DNA from: Diphasiastrum complanatum
Taxonomy: Eukaryota; Streptophyta; Lycopodiopsida; Lycopodiales; Lycopodiaceae
DNA: 64,000 nt
Assembly: GCA_029204225.1 (NCBI GenBank)
Contig: CM055097.1
Coordinates: 43,412,851-43,476,850, forward strand
Direction: 5' to 3'
In this document: one piece after another, positions 47,930 to 59,650 of the stretch
Numbering within the stretch: the stretch's first letter is position 1
How the letters are laid out: every line of letters starts with the position of its first letter
Made by a program: the position numbers and the translations under genes
Notes under the pieces: model-generated
What the model was told of the DNA's origin: nothing
Database searches by the model: none
The model's input: only the letters and a program-made list of their open reading frames with translations

Positions 47930-50160
47930 AATGAGTGATGTAATCTTCTCCCCATGCTTTTGATACTGCATTAACAAAATCGACACAAGTCCTTTGGACA
48001 GCTTTCCTATCAATATCAGAGTATTTATCTTTTCTTAAAAAAGCAATCATACTATCAAGCTTCTTTCATACATCAACTTTTAGTACTATGGTTTTGTCGT
48101 CTTTCTTGAAGTCCTGAGTGGCAGCAATAATATCTGTCCAGATTGAGTGTTGAATATTAGAAGCCTTACCAGTATGATTTGATAGGAAATGACGTGCTTT
48201 TGCTCCTCCTATGCTTGGCTTAGTTGGCATGTTCCCATTCTTTCCTGACATCTTTTTGAATTTTGACATGTCCCTTCTGAAGTCTTGCTTTTGATAAAAC
48301 ATCATCTAATCGAGAAATAGCTCCCTTTGCTAATGATGCTGGCTTACAAGCAAAAAACTATATGAAGATAAATGATCTTTTCTATTAATCTAACTTCTGC
48401 ATGAAGAGTGCAAACATGCACAATTTTCAAGGGGATAGACAGTACAGGCTTCCAGTTTGGATCTGCATATTCTCTAGTAATTCATGTACTCCTAATAACA
48501 TCTTTTGCCATTTTGGGTGTTTTAATGTAGCACCGTGAGAGACATTATACATACATTTCAATGTTTTCAAATCACCTGCTAAGTGCCATTCAACATTGAA
48601 GTCTCCAACTCCTGGAACATTGAGAAGTCCTCCATCCATATGGTCCTTGATGATCCTAAGATAAGATGTCCTTGAGAATATCCATGATAATATATCATGA
48701 TCCTCCTTCAGCACATGTCCAAAGAATTAATCAAACTTAGTTAACAATGAATTAATACTATTCAATGAATGTAATGAAATAATGAGGCTAGTTACCTGAA
48801 CGCTGCCAACCACCATATATCGTTTTTTGACTGGACACTGACTCTGAAATCTTCTTGGTCCTCTGTTTGTGATAGAGCACCATTCATGAGAGTTATACTA
48901 ACCCTCTCCATCTTCTGCCCTTTCACAATTTCTGACTCATCTAACTTAAGTACTATGATTATTTTGCCATTCACATTTTCATAGGTTATCTCATAGAATG
49001 TGACGATGTATCTTAGCAAGTAATTTAGATCAACAAATAAGTAGTTAGATGAAATATAGAATATCAATCTTCCATCAGTTTCATACACCTCCTCAATATG
49101 AAATGGAGTTCCAATGATCTTATGCATACCTATGTTTTATGTATCTCTCTCTTTCTTCAAGTGATATGTTCTAGGGATTGGGACTTTTCTAATTTGAACT
49201 TGCTTAAAAGCTTCTCTAATTAGTTTAAATATTGTTGCATATGCTTCTCTACTAATATCTGCAAAATCACAAGCACCCTGAACTATAGTCTTATCTAAAA
49301 TTTTTTGAATGTCCACCATCCAAGACTCTATTATTTTACACTTTACATTTGAACTCCTATTGTTCATCATGATACGCTCGGTGGATGCCTGTCAATATTG
49401 TGCCCAATGACATTCCTAGTGAAGCATTGTCTTTAATATTCCGAGGAGCTACTAATGCAGATCTGCAAAAAAAAACAGATAGTTAACAGAATATCACCAT
49501 AGCTAAAATTAAATCCAAATGTCATTGAAAAACCTACAAGAATCAGAATATGCTTACTTGAATGCACGGATCCTTCTATTTCGATAACCTCCTTTTGAAA
49601 GCGTTTGAATATCCTTGCAACTTTGTCACTTTCGCTTCTTACTTTCAGCCTTCTTCTTTGACAATCCTACATCCTTCAATAATTGCAAGTTTTCAATATG
49701 AATAGATTGTAGGATTGATTGCATTTGCTCTAGTTCTGATTTGATATTGATTGTTATCTTCTATAATGATTCATTATTTTTTTTAAGTTGTTCATTTTCT
49801 TCTAACGTCTTTTGGAGATGACAATCTCTATTCTGACAATAAGAGGATATTTGAATTAACTCACCTTCTAAAAAGTGAACTTTATTCATATAAAGTTGTT
49901 TTCCATGGTTTTGCAATCTTTCACAATATCCTAGTAATCCACTATGCCCATTGCATATCCATGTAACTAAATGAGTTATTGAGAAGAATGTGAGATGTGT
50001 CAAAGTGCTTGGATCTTGTGGATATAATGTTCCATCTATCCACAATTCCAAGTTTTTTTCCCTTCTGCCCTGTAACGAGAACGATCCTCAACAGATATTT
50101 GAATTCCTTTGCCTCCTCTTCTCTGCAAAGGTGCCAAATCAATAGGGATATCCACATGTA
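47930..50160 (-). pseudogene. Intron-containing transposase-like gene remnant, family not named
   Basis: Read leftward from 50160: DIPIDLAPLQRRGGKGIQ, then a helical segment ending ENEQLKKNNESL, a coiled coil (ELEQMQSILQSIH) and a basic patch SKKKAESKKRK. GYRNRRIRAFK splices over an intron of about 90 bp (AA|GTAAGC ... TTTGCAG|A) to SALVAPRNIKDNASLGMSLG. Next come LKLDESEIVKGQKMERVSIT, a donor CAG|GTAACT at about 48797, HVLKEDHDILSWIFSR, VEWHLAGDLKTLKCMYNVSHG, PVLSIPLKIVHVCTLHAEVR, MPTKPSIGGAKARHFLS and AWGEDYITHYV. The D/E-, H- and C-containing motifs recall uncharacterised transposon-encoded proteins with an RNase H-like fold, but that is inference. About five stops or frameshifts show decay. 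Confidence 0.6.
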
Positions 50161-51960
50161 GATGATACAATGTCATCATAAAAAAAACAATAGAGTAATC
50201 AATTGCATCAAAGTACTATGACCAGATTCTATGAAGCAAAACAAAATACTCATCTTTGATTATATCTCTGTACGATCAATCCAATCTCCCATGCTTGTAT
50301 GCTTGATTCAAATTTGGAAATGCCGCTCATTTTTTCATTCCAATAGGTAGTTGGCACTCATATTTGCATTCCAATGTGATGATCGCGTTCATAATTGGAG
50401 ATGGCACCCATATTTCCATTCTCGTGGAAGGAATGCATATGTAAACATTTTGCTATTTTTCCTGATTCGAATTTGGGGATGACAGTCATATTCTAGATCC
50501 AGTAAAAATATTGACCTTTTCGTAACCAATGGAGGGAATATTTTTGAATTTAGTCAAGTTATACTGCGAACTGTTTACAGTTCTTAACTGTGACTATAGA
50601 CACTGTGGTTAGATCATTGGGAGTTGGAGAGGCCTCGGGAGTGGTGGGGGCAAGCAAATAAACAATATTATTTTTTTTATTTTGATATTTTTCTATCATG
50701 GCATTCCTTAAAGGGTCTTTTTGATATTGAGGGAGTTTCTTAAATAAACAAGAGAGCTCCTTAGGTGACATCCTAGTGGCATTTCCACATTTCACAAATT
50801 ACAAGTGGAATTATGCTCTCCACTAGAGGTCACCATCAAAAGGTGGCTCACTCTGCTTTCTTTAAAAGAGGTCTACTTGCATTTATTACTTTGCCTAGAA
50901 ATACTAGTTCCTACATGGTCATTCCATCTTTCGGGATTCACCATGAGGCTTACACAGTTTCTACTTGACAATACTAACTAGTATTCCTTGGCTCTCATAC
51001 TCAACTCTCAGTCTTTGTTCCTCTCATCTTCTTAGAGACCTCCTCCGTCTAAAGTGAGAGGTGCTCTTGGTTAGCTCTGGCCGAGTATCTTAGGAATTCG
51101 TCAGAATCAGCCAACATCATCCCACCCCTAATGTGTTGCAGGACCCACTGCAACCCATATTGGATGATATTGCTCCGCTTGCATTGGCATCTTTGATTGT
51201 CACTTGGAAAAGAGTAGATCCTTGTTTGCTTGCATAAAACCAAGTGCTTATTGTTGCCGGTCTTTATCAAAAAACTATTTTTCGCAAATTGCCGCGATGT
51301 AACCAGAATGTCTTATTGCTGCAAGTGGTTGACATTGATTATGTAGCACATGGCATGCCATGTAATATTGATTGCATCCTATCTCCAACTACAAGAAGAT
51401 ATTGACTAGATGCAAAAATTTCAATGGATTTCAATGTAAATAAGCATGTCGCTTGTGATAACCTCAATGTGGGACAACTTTGGAAGTGACCTTGGTTGTA
51501 TCCACTTTGTACTACTAATAATCCTCACAATGTCTCTTGATAGGTGTTACGACAATCTCTAACACACCTTTCTTCCGTGGTATTGTGTCCACTTTTTTTT
51601 TTCTTTTTTGTCACGTATTCAAATTGGCTTTTCATTTTCCAACATCACAAAAGACTTGGATGCCATAGCATGAGCCACTATATCATCTGAATCATTCACG
51701 ACCACTCAACTTTCTCATGTAAAACAAACTATATAGTCTATGTGATAATGCAAGTACTAAATTGTGTAGTCTCTGTGGCAATTCATGTATCAAACCATAA
51801 ATGTCATGAACAATATCCATTTTTTAGGTATTACATCATGTTTTTGTGGATACATTACAGATTTGACAGGTTGAAAAATTCAAATTATAAAATAAAAAAG
51901 GTTTTGTAACACATATGAGAACCAAATTATGAGTACAATATCATTTCAAAGTACAATTTT
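50161..51960. other. Region upstream of the transposase-like remnant; possible further exons
   Basis: Minus-strand stretches at 50559-50795 (LSCLFKKLPQYQKDPLRNAM) and 51049-51270 (QYGLQWVLQHIRGGM) have balanced composition. They may be 5' exons of the same minus-strand gene, but no splice chain could be built. The rest is AT-rich and featureless. Confidence 0.3.
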
Positions 51961-52111
51961 TGTAGCCTTCAAATATAGCACGTTGACGTGCTAAGTGAAA
52001 TGGTTAGAAAAAATAAAAGTTGTAGCCTTCAAAAAGAGCATGCCAACGTGCTAAATGAAATAGATTTTTTGTTTGTAGACTCGAAAGATGGCATGCTGGC
52101 GTGCCATCTTT
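51961..52111. repeat. Two 60-bp tandem units with palindromic cores, plus a third palindrome
   Basis: Units at 51961-52020 and 52021-52080 both begin TGTAGCCTTCAAA. Each carries a 16-bp near-palindrome at the same offset: AGCACGTTGACGTGCT (51977-51992) and AGCATGCCAACGTGCT (52037-52052). A third, longer dyad follows at 52084-52111, AAAGATGGCA with its complement around a 6-8 bp centre. No coding region overlaps. Confidence 0.85.
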
Positions 52112-52757
52112 TGAGACAAAAATAAATAAAACTCAAAACTTTATTAGTTTGGGATTTTATTAACTATACCAAACTAAAATTCTTAATAATAAACATTCAA
52201 GTAGTGCCATAAAAAAAGTAGCAAACCATGTGCTATCTTTTTGTTAAATCGTGACAAGAAAGAAACTCACAAAGCTCACACAAAAATTTACTCACAAAAT
52301 GTTGAGGACCCTCTCCAGGGCTTCCAAAAGTAGAGCTCACTTGTGTGACTTAGATTATTTGCCCATTGTTACATATGACATCCTTCAATATCATAGATAT
52401 CAGATTTTAGTGCGTGATTGTGTTTGCTTGATGGATCACTCACCACGTTTTCTTCTTGTTCACGAATTCAATCTTCAAAATTACATAGTTGCAACATGCA
52501 CACAAATTATGGATGATGACCAATATTTTTGTGCCACACAAGATGCATTATCACAAAGAACTATGCACTATATAACAATATGGTCAACTTTCATGCTTAT
52601 ATGTTTCTTGTTTCTTGCTTATATGTCTCTTGTTTCTTGCATGGAAAGAATTGAAAAACTAAACGAATATACTACCTCAAATCATTAATGAGAGAGTTCA
52701 CCATAGGGAGAAAAGATAAACCACAAGAATGTGTGTGCCTATAAGAGTGATACATGG

Positions 52758-52841
<84 letters not shown>

Positions 52842-53930
52842 TAAACGTTCTCGCAAATAGCTCTTTCTCTAGTTGTGCTATGAAAGAGTGTAGTGGAACA
52901 CAAAATGCTCAAAAAAATGAAAATTTACTAGTAATTTTTTTAAATCATGTCAAAATGTGTTTGCATGTTGCAGCTATAATATGAAGCCATCACAAAAGCA
53001 ATTTGTTTTAAATACGCCTCTCCAGTGACTCTGGTGGTATCGCACCTATCTAAAGGGAAACATATGTTATAGCACCATCTTGCCATGATATATAATTATT
53101 CACTCTTGGATGGGTGTGAGCCCAACCCTATCATTGCAGTGTGTGTGGAATTCGCAATCCAATCTGCTTCTATGTTTTGCACATCATCAATTTTCAAAGA
53201 TCATCTATGTGCATAAGCCACTACCTGGATGTCATCATTCCTTTGAAGTTACGACTACCATATATGGCAAACTGAATGTGTGTAGTAGTTGTAAGAATGA
53301 GTGTTTATTCCTGGTAGTCATCACTCATGGCTCTCTCATAAAGTATCTTGCACTTGTGTATACGCGTGCGAGTTGTCGAATCCTGTTCTAAGAAATTGGA
53401 ATTTGACGGGTACAGTATTGCAGGATATCGATTCTGGTATATTTTCGTTCCTACGGAAAGAGGTAAGGGGTTGTGACTTGTATTATTAAAGCTGTAATAT
53501 ACCAGGTTCGTTTCTAAGAACAGGGTGAACAGCTACTGGCCCATATACTTTCGTAGCAAAAGTGCGAAAACGCTGAAAAAGCTGTTGCATTGTTGCTGGC
53601 GAACAGCAGTATTTCACACAAGTTCTAACACATCAGTAAGTATTGTATCAACAATAATTCTGATGTTGCCTGCAACACTCTTGAGTCTTAATTGCATTCT
53701 TTAAGGAAGCCAAGGAACCCAAACCGAAGCATGCTGAGAAAGCTAACGGTACGCACGGTCGCACTGGCTATTGCCATCCCTTGCTGTGAAGTTGGCACGC
53801 GTCCGAACGCGCTACTCCGCCAATCGGTGAAATCTTATTTATTACGAGACGGGTGCAAAAGTACAAAGTCAGATGTGGCAGGTTCAAGAGTGGTAAACTA
53901 CAAGGTATTATGTAGTGTATAGTTTTGGTT
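52112..53930. other. Region without supported gene; compound microsatellite inside
   Basis: The open stretch at 52251-52688 starts at GTG and has no recognisable domain. Other open stretches are short. A CT/CA microsatellite lies at 52761-52840. No exon could be supported. Confidence 0.35.
52761..52840. repeat. Compound (CT)15(CA)25 microsatellite
   Basis: A CT run at 52761-52790 passes directly into a CA run ending at 52840. Confidence 0.97.
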
Positions 53931-54078
53931 CGTAGCGCAGATCTCAGGCATTCTGACATTGAATAGACGACGGGGGACGACATCGTCGTCCGGGGTCCCT
54001 CCCTCCCTCGTAGCTGCACACCGGCACAGCCGCTCCAGGTCTCTCACGAGTCACAAGCATCTATCTCGCGTTTCCGAA
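53931..54078 (+). promoter_or_regulatory. Possible 5' non-coding exon: GC-rich, ends at a strong splice donor
   Basis: This CpG-richer island in AT-rich surroundings is pyrimidine-rich (GGGGTCCCTCCCTCCCTCG, CGCTCCAGGTCTCTCACG), like a plant 5' UTR. It ends GAAGATTCTG followed by GTGAGTACC, a good donor. It could be the first exon of the F-box gene, whose start codon lies seven bases after an acceptor-like TTTGCAG at 60737. The implied intron would be about 6.6 kb and hold the methyltransferase and CACTA remnants. This is inference only. Confidence 0.3.
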
Positions 54079-56519
54079 GATTCTGGTGAGTACCCAAGTG
54101 AATGGAAAATTATTCTCAAAACAGGGCCCTAGGGCTAGGAAAACAAAACACATGAAAAATGAAATGGGGACCAGTTCCCCAAAATGGCTTGCTCTTGGAA
54201 TCTCACACTCGTCAGCATTCCTGAAATTTGAATCCTCACCTTAGGAGTCCTCAAACTTCTAGAGGGAACTTGCATTGTGCAACGTAAATTTAAACTTAAT
54301 TCTATGGATTGAATATGGAAGCTACTACTTAATAAACTTTTCGTTTACATTTTGCAAAAAATACACTTACATAATATTTATCAGCAATTAGATTTTTTTA
54401 TCAGACTTAAAGTTAGCCAAATCCATAAATGGTTACCTACAAATCTAAAACAAAGAGGTGAAATGTTGAATCTAACAAAATTTGGCTTATTTGTTTTTCG
54501 AGCACCCTCTTGGATGCTACTTATAGTGTACCATATTTGGCACTTATACCATTTCTACAGCATGAAGGGGTGACATATACATCATTTAACATATGTATGC
54601 AAACCATTACATGCCATATGTACATACTTATTAAGATTAAGTAGCCTGTACTACTCGCTCAATTCTCAATTCCACAAAGTTGACACCCCCCCACTCCCCC
54701 CCTTAAAAAAAAAAAAAAACCTTTTGTTCTTGATTACTTTAGTTAACTAAGCATTTCGAGCTACAAAACAGTAGCCAAATTTGTTTCTTTTCTCAACTCT
54801 TATTTAGTCGTGGGTGTGAGTGAAAGGGCAGGAATAGATTCAATTTGTGAGAAAATTATACATAAATGTTTTTCTATGATAAAGAAGATATTTTTGGCAC
54901 TAAAAAGTTGTCAAGGACAAGGGACCTTAATTCACAATCAACTTTGTCATACTTCACAATGAGAAAAATGCAAATGGAACATGCATATCAAGAAGTACAT
55001 GAAACACTCTACGGTGTTGATGCATCCCTTATTAAGAGCAATGTTTCATTAAAAGAAAAGAGCAAAAGCTACTAAATTCTATTGTTGTTGATTCTTGATT
55101 CCACAACATATCCAAGATGTGAATGCACTACTAAAGAATTAGGGCAACATGTTTACATGCATTCACAGTTTCATGTGCAAGCCAATCATCCTAATGATCA
55201 TCAAAAACATAATTGTGACTGATCTTACATCTATGTTTTTTTTTTCATAAATGATTCTTTTATTGGTTTTGATTTTATATTTTGAAGTCTATGAAATTCT
55301 ATACCTTGCAAATTATATTCAACAAGCATTAATATGTGTAAGCCAACACAAAGAGAAATATAAACCATGCAATCCAAAAATCACCATCATTTGGCTCTTT
55401 CTCTTTTTCAACAAGAGCATTAGCAAGTATAGTTGTTGCCTCCTTTGTTTTAGCTTTTTATATCAAAACGTTGTAGCCTTGAACTAAAACATGTGACAAA
55501 TTTTTTGTGTTGCCAATCTTCCTAACCGTAGGAGGTTGTGGCTCCTTTAATAGGAGAATGACAAATTGTTTATTATCCTTCCTAACTCATCTAACAAAAT
55601 CGAGAGTGATATAATTTTAATTTTAGTATAACTACTTGTTGGATTTTTATATCTGATAACATCAAAAGTAATGTGGACTTGTTGCAAATACTTGTACATA
55701 TTTATAAATAGACTAGTCTACAAAACTTTGATAAAAATTTTGAAATAAAATTAGTCCTTCAAACTTGAAATGGATCAGAGTCAAATCCAAGATCAAAATA
55801 AATTAGACTCCAAGGTCAGATAAAAAATACTCGGTCAAAATACTAGGTCAAAATAAATTATATCTTTGGTCAAATCAAATCAAATCTAGATTACAAGGTT
55901 GAATTGAAACAAAATTACAAGGTCGAAATAGAGTTGGATCCCCAAGGTTGAAATGCAAACTATGGACACTTTTCCGACAAAACACGATGACAAAAAAAAG
56001 AGAAATGACATGGAGACCTAGTTTTTTTTTTTTCAAAACATACCCATATTTAAAATGCTTCAAATAAAGATATTGTAATGCTAAAAAAATGTTGTATTTT
56101 GCAAGAAAATTAATCAACCTACTAAAATTTTGCTTATAGATTTTTATTAATAACTGCAAATTAGCTTATATGAAATAATAATACTATTCAAAATAAAATC
56201 ATTAGACACACAACCACTAGAATAACTAAAATAAAACTTTTTGCTTATTTTAAACAAAAGTTTTAATTTTTTTTAAATTTTAAAAGTTTTTTAAACTACA
56301 ATTCTTGCATCAAGAAAAATATTTTTTTAAATTATGACAAAAATTTTAATTAGTTTTTAAATCTTTACATATATCTAAACATTAAATTATTGCAAATAAA
56401 ATTATTTCCAACTGGCACCTCTTCCACAATTTCGTCGACAACTGTAACCACATTATAGTCCTCAACTAGGACATCAGCAAACTCCCCTGTATCACCCACT
56501 TTCCCGCTAGCAGGAGGTT
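54079..56519. other. AT-rich region without recognised gene
   Basis: It contains a C-run/A-run low-complexity patch at about 54685-54718. A cluster of short repeats around AAGGTCAAAATAAATT / AAGGTTGAA lies at about 55755-55960, and very A/T-rich sequence extends to 56400. Open stretches are short and biased. Nothing coding could be supported. Confidence 0.4.
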
Positions 56520-57330
56520 GGGGTTATTTGGACAAGGAAATTACTGAGTCCTCGTTGTCTGAACTCTTTCAGCCAGTTCACCTGGAAAAACCGAATCAGA
56601 TTTCATTCTCATTTTTACAAAATCAACTAGATTGGAATCTAAATCTATTGCAGCAACATGCCTGCCTTTCTGAACAGCACGTGCGCTCATAGTGCCGCTA
56701 CTGCTAAATAAGTCCAAAACCCAATCAGCTAGGTGAGAAAAAAATATCCATTAAATGATTAATTAATTGTTGTGGCCACGGAACTCGTCATTGGATTTTT
56801 AAATTTTTTTTGTCACGGCTGGATATTGGAACAAGTTGTCAAAACTTGTCAGTCCGGAGGTGTTGTAATGAAGCATCGAGCGCTTGCCATCCAAAGAATA
56901 ATAACCAATGGTTATATATTCTATTTCATTGCAAAGTCGCACTCCTCCCGAGTTTCTGACATTGGGCTTGTACCTGAAAAGAAACATTACAGTTAAAATA
57001 ACTAAAAAAATTTAAACTGTTTAAGTTAACATTGTTGCTTATACTAAATTTAGAATAAAACTTTGAATTAAAATACGAATTAATAATTCACGAACTTAAA
57101 GAATTACCACACAGTATTTTCAATTCTTGCATTACAGAAAGTTAATAAAGCTTTATGTATTGAAGCTGATTGCCAAGAGGAATGAAAAATAACAACTCTC
57201 CAAATAGAAGATGTTGTGATTTCAAGAAACCATTGCATGAAACTATGGATTTCAGTGAGTTTGAAAGGAGAATCATCATTTAATGATTCCTTCATCTGAA
57301 ATCCATATGGTATATCGGCAATCCAAAGTA
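56520..57330 (-). pseudogene. DNA N4/N6 amino-methyltransferase-like remnant, permuted motif order, with intron
   Basis: Read leftward: an exon from 57330 carries LWIADIPYGFQ (a catalytic DPPY-type motif IV, here DIPY) and NDDSPF, to ENTV at 57108. An intron 57107-56974 (GTAATT...TTTTCAG) splits a Trp codon; joining restores VWYKPNVRNSGG. The next exon continues EIEYITIGYYSLDGKRSM, then after frameshifts VPWPQQLINHLMDIFF, ADWVLDLFSSSGTMSARAV (AdoMet motif I, usually DLFxGSGT) and GRHVAAIDLDSNLV. Motif IV before motif I is the order of beta-class N6-adenine/N4-cytosine methyltransferases. It would transfer a methyl group to a base amino group. Frameshifts near 56790 and 56735 and the Ile in motif IV imply loss of activity. 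No 5' exons were found. Confidence 0.7.
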
Positions 57331-57858
57331 CTAAATACATTCAATTACAGTTGTTCTTCATTCTTGTTTTACGTCAACACTTCTATTCACATCTCTTGCA
57401 TGCTTCATTCACAAAGCTTTACAAGCATAGAGAAATAACTGTGAGCAATAAACTGTTGGCAAATAGCCTTGCATGGATAAAAGTTAGCATGCAAACTTAC
57501 TGCTATTTACAGCCTTGCTAGCCTCATTCCCAAAGCTCACATGAAAAATAGAATTCTATGAGCATTTGCATTACCCTCATACTGGTATTCCTTTTCAATT
57601 TCATTTTGCATGCCTAATTCCATTTATAGTTTTCCTAGCTTCAATTACAAAGCAAACAAACTAAACAGAAGACCTGTAAGCAGTAACACTTGCAAATGGC
57701 ATGCATGGACCTCTTTAGCATAGAACATTCCATTCTAATTCCTCATAGCCAATTTTTTCTGGTTTCCCATTTCATTGACAATCCACAAAGTGCTTACTAG
57801 GAATCATTATACAAGGAAAACGGCGTGGATCACCCTGTCTCTCAATAAAATACTCCAT
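57331..57858. other. Region without recognised gene
   Basis: Imperfect repeats of sequence with GCAAATAGCCTTGCATGGA and GCAAATGGCATGCATGGA occur near 57460 and 57695, each preceded by an ACAAAGC-AAG stretch. No coding potential was identified. Confidence 0.35.
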
Positions 57859-58320
57859 AATGTCATGGCCCTAATGGGGGTTTGGACCATTAGGGAGTGC
57901 CTTGGACGTAGGGACTGGGCCTAATCTGGATAGTAGTTGAGTAGGACCATGGGATTAGGTGACTACCAGCATGCGGTATTAGCATGTGTGTTGCATCCTA
58001 GTATGGGATAGGATGTACATGCACTGTTCTATTGCATAGGTCCTAGCTACTATGGATTAGGGGTACTTACATGTAGTGGACATGCATGGGAGATTGGCTA
58101 TGGTCAGTTAGAGTGCTTCCATGTGTATTCAGTGCATGGGTTGTCAGACTATGAAGCACTTTTCTTGTGGTTTGCCTATCTTCTGGATTGCTAAGGGGCT
58201 AGATTGGTATGGGATCTAGGTTTTGTTGGGACGGTTTCATCTACTATATTCTCCCTTGGTATTCTAGATGCTCTATCTCAGTTTGGAGTCCTGGGGGACG
58301 TTTTATTGGTATCAGTGCCA
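57859..58320 (+). repeat. LTR-like segment ending in a primer-binding-site-like sequence
   Basis: TGTCATGGCCCTAATGGGGG starts a GT-rich segment that runs to TTTTAT, followed by TGGTATCAGTGCC at about 58307. The latter resembles TGGTATCAGAGC with one change. No partner LTR or gag was found, and the end lacks CA, so this is a possible LTR relic only. Confidence 0.4.
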
Positions 58321-58559
58321 CCAATCGAGACGTTGGAGTGGCAATGTGTGAGCAGATTTGCTGTGGAATCAAGAGGTCGACAACCAGTTGGTTTTCGGTA
58401 AATTGATCATCATTCAAGTAGGTGTTTCACCTTTAATTTGGATGAAGAAATTTTGTGAACCATTTTGTGGTTGTTTGATGATTCGATTATATTTTTCTGG
58501 TTTTAGCATGGAATGTAAAATTTGGCACACGCTCATCATCATCCTTATTATCCCAGAGA

Positions 58560-59650
58560 TGAGGAATCAAAGGATCACTATGAGCAAGGAACTCTGTGAT
58601 ATAAACCATGGATTCTTGCACTAGTCACCCTTCCGCCATGCTACCCTCAGGCCTTGGTCTTTGTCCTACAAAGCCTTTCAAGGTTTTCATGAATCGTTCC
58701 AAGAAAAACATCCATTGGCTATGGACAATGCTTGTATTGATAATATGGATCAATGAGAGAATGTCGTAACCACAATTTTACCAGTAGTCTAGGATGGACT
58801 AAAAATAGGCAGTTGACAAAAGTAGATGATATACGAACAATGGCCACCTCATCCGCCAAATCACAATGAGATGCATTTGAATGGTGAGAATGGATGTGGA
58901 AAAGTGCTTGATCTTGATCAAACACATTGCCTCGATGGAGCTTTGTTTTGCTGTCTCATTGGATACTAGCGGTATCTCCTTGGATGAAATATATCTTTAT
59001 AAGAAAAGTAAACAACAATATTATATGCATTAGTTAGATCATCATCTCAAGAAAAAATAATGTGATTCACATTGATCATACCTCAACAAATCACTGAGTT
59101 TGTAGATTGCACTCCTTAGCTCCTCCATCAAAAACCCTCTCAGCACCAAGGGAAGCACAAACTGCATACATAAAACCAATATGATTATTGAGATACATAT
59201 ATGTGCAATGAGATCATGAGACAAAACATGCTATAAATTGTAATATTCATGAGATCTAGCCAATGTCAAAAACATGCCAACTTGTAAAAATTTATGCCAA
59301 TCATGAGACTTTAGTCCACTTAGCTTGTTGTCCCTTGTGAAGGCACCCTTTAGGCATAGCATGTGTCCTGTTGGAGTTCGAAATGAGACTATTGCCTTCT
59401 TTACAATCCTCTCTTCTCTCCTCGAGAAGATCCATGGAGCCTTTGGGAGGACAATTGAATTTTGAACCATTTGTGGACATAAATCGGCCATCTTTTCTAT
59501 TTCTTTTAAGTTGTCTCGTGTCGCTTTTTAATCTTTGGCAGTGGTCAAGTGCTCCCAAATTGTGCCCCCTACATTCTTGAATATGTGCATTGGGTCCAAA
59601 AGATGGTTTATCAACAATTTCTCCCAATGTGGAAGTTCATGAAATATTGA
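58560..59650 (-). pseudogene. CACTA (En/Spm) TNP2-like transposase remnant, with introns
   Basis: Read leftward: NHLLDPMHIFKNVGGTIWE near 59620, PKAPWIFSRREERIVK, FRTPTGHMLCLKGAF and LSGLKSHDWHKFLQ. After an intron (GTTGGC...TATGCAG) follows FVLPLVLRGFLMEELRSAI to LLR, with a donor GAG|GTATGATC. After another gap come AMCLIKIKHF, QMHLIVIWRMR and WMFFLERFMKTLKGFVGQRP to RPEGSMAEG near 58635. These are the standard landmarks of TNP2 transposases, which excise and insert CACTA elements. Stops and frameshifts are present; terminal CACTA repeats were not located. Confidence 0.85.

Noticed and set aside
52251-52688. 145-codon open stretch on the plus strand
   Set aside because: Starts at GTG, has no known motif and no neighbouring exon; probably chance.
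56520-57330. Bacterial contamination as source of the methyltransferase
   Set aside because: A GT-AG intron splitting a codon is present and the flanks are plant repeats.
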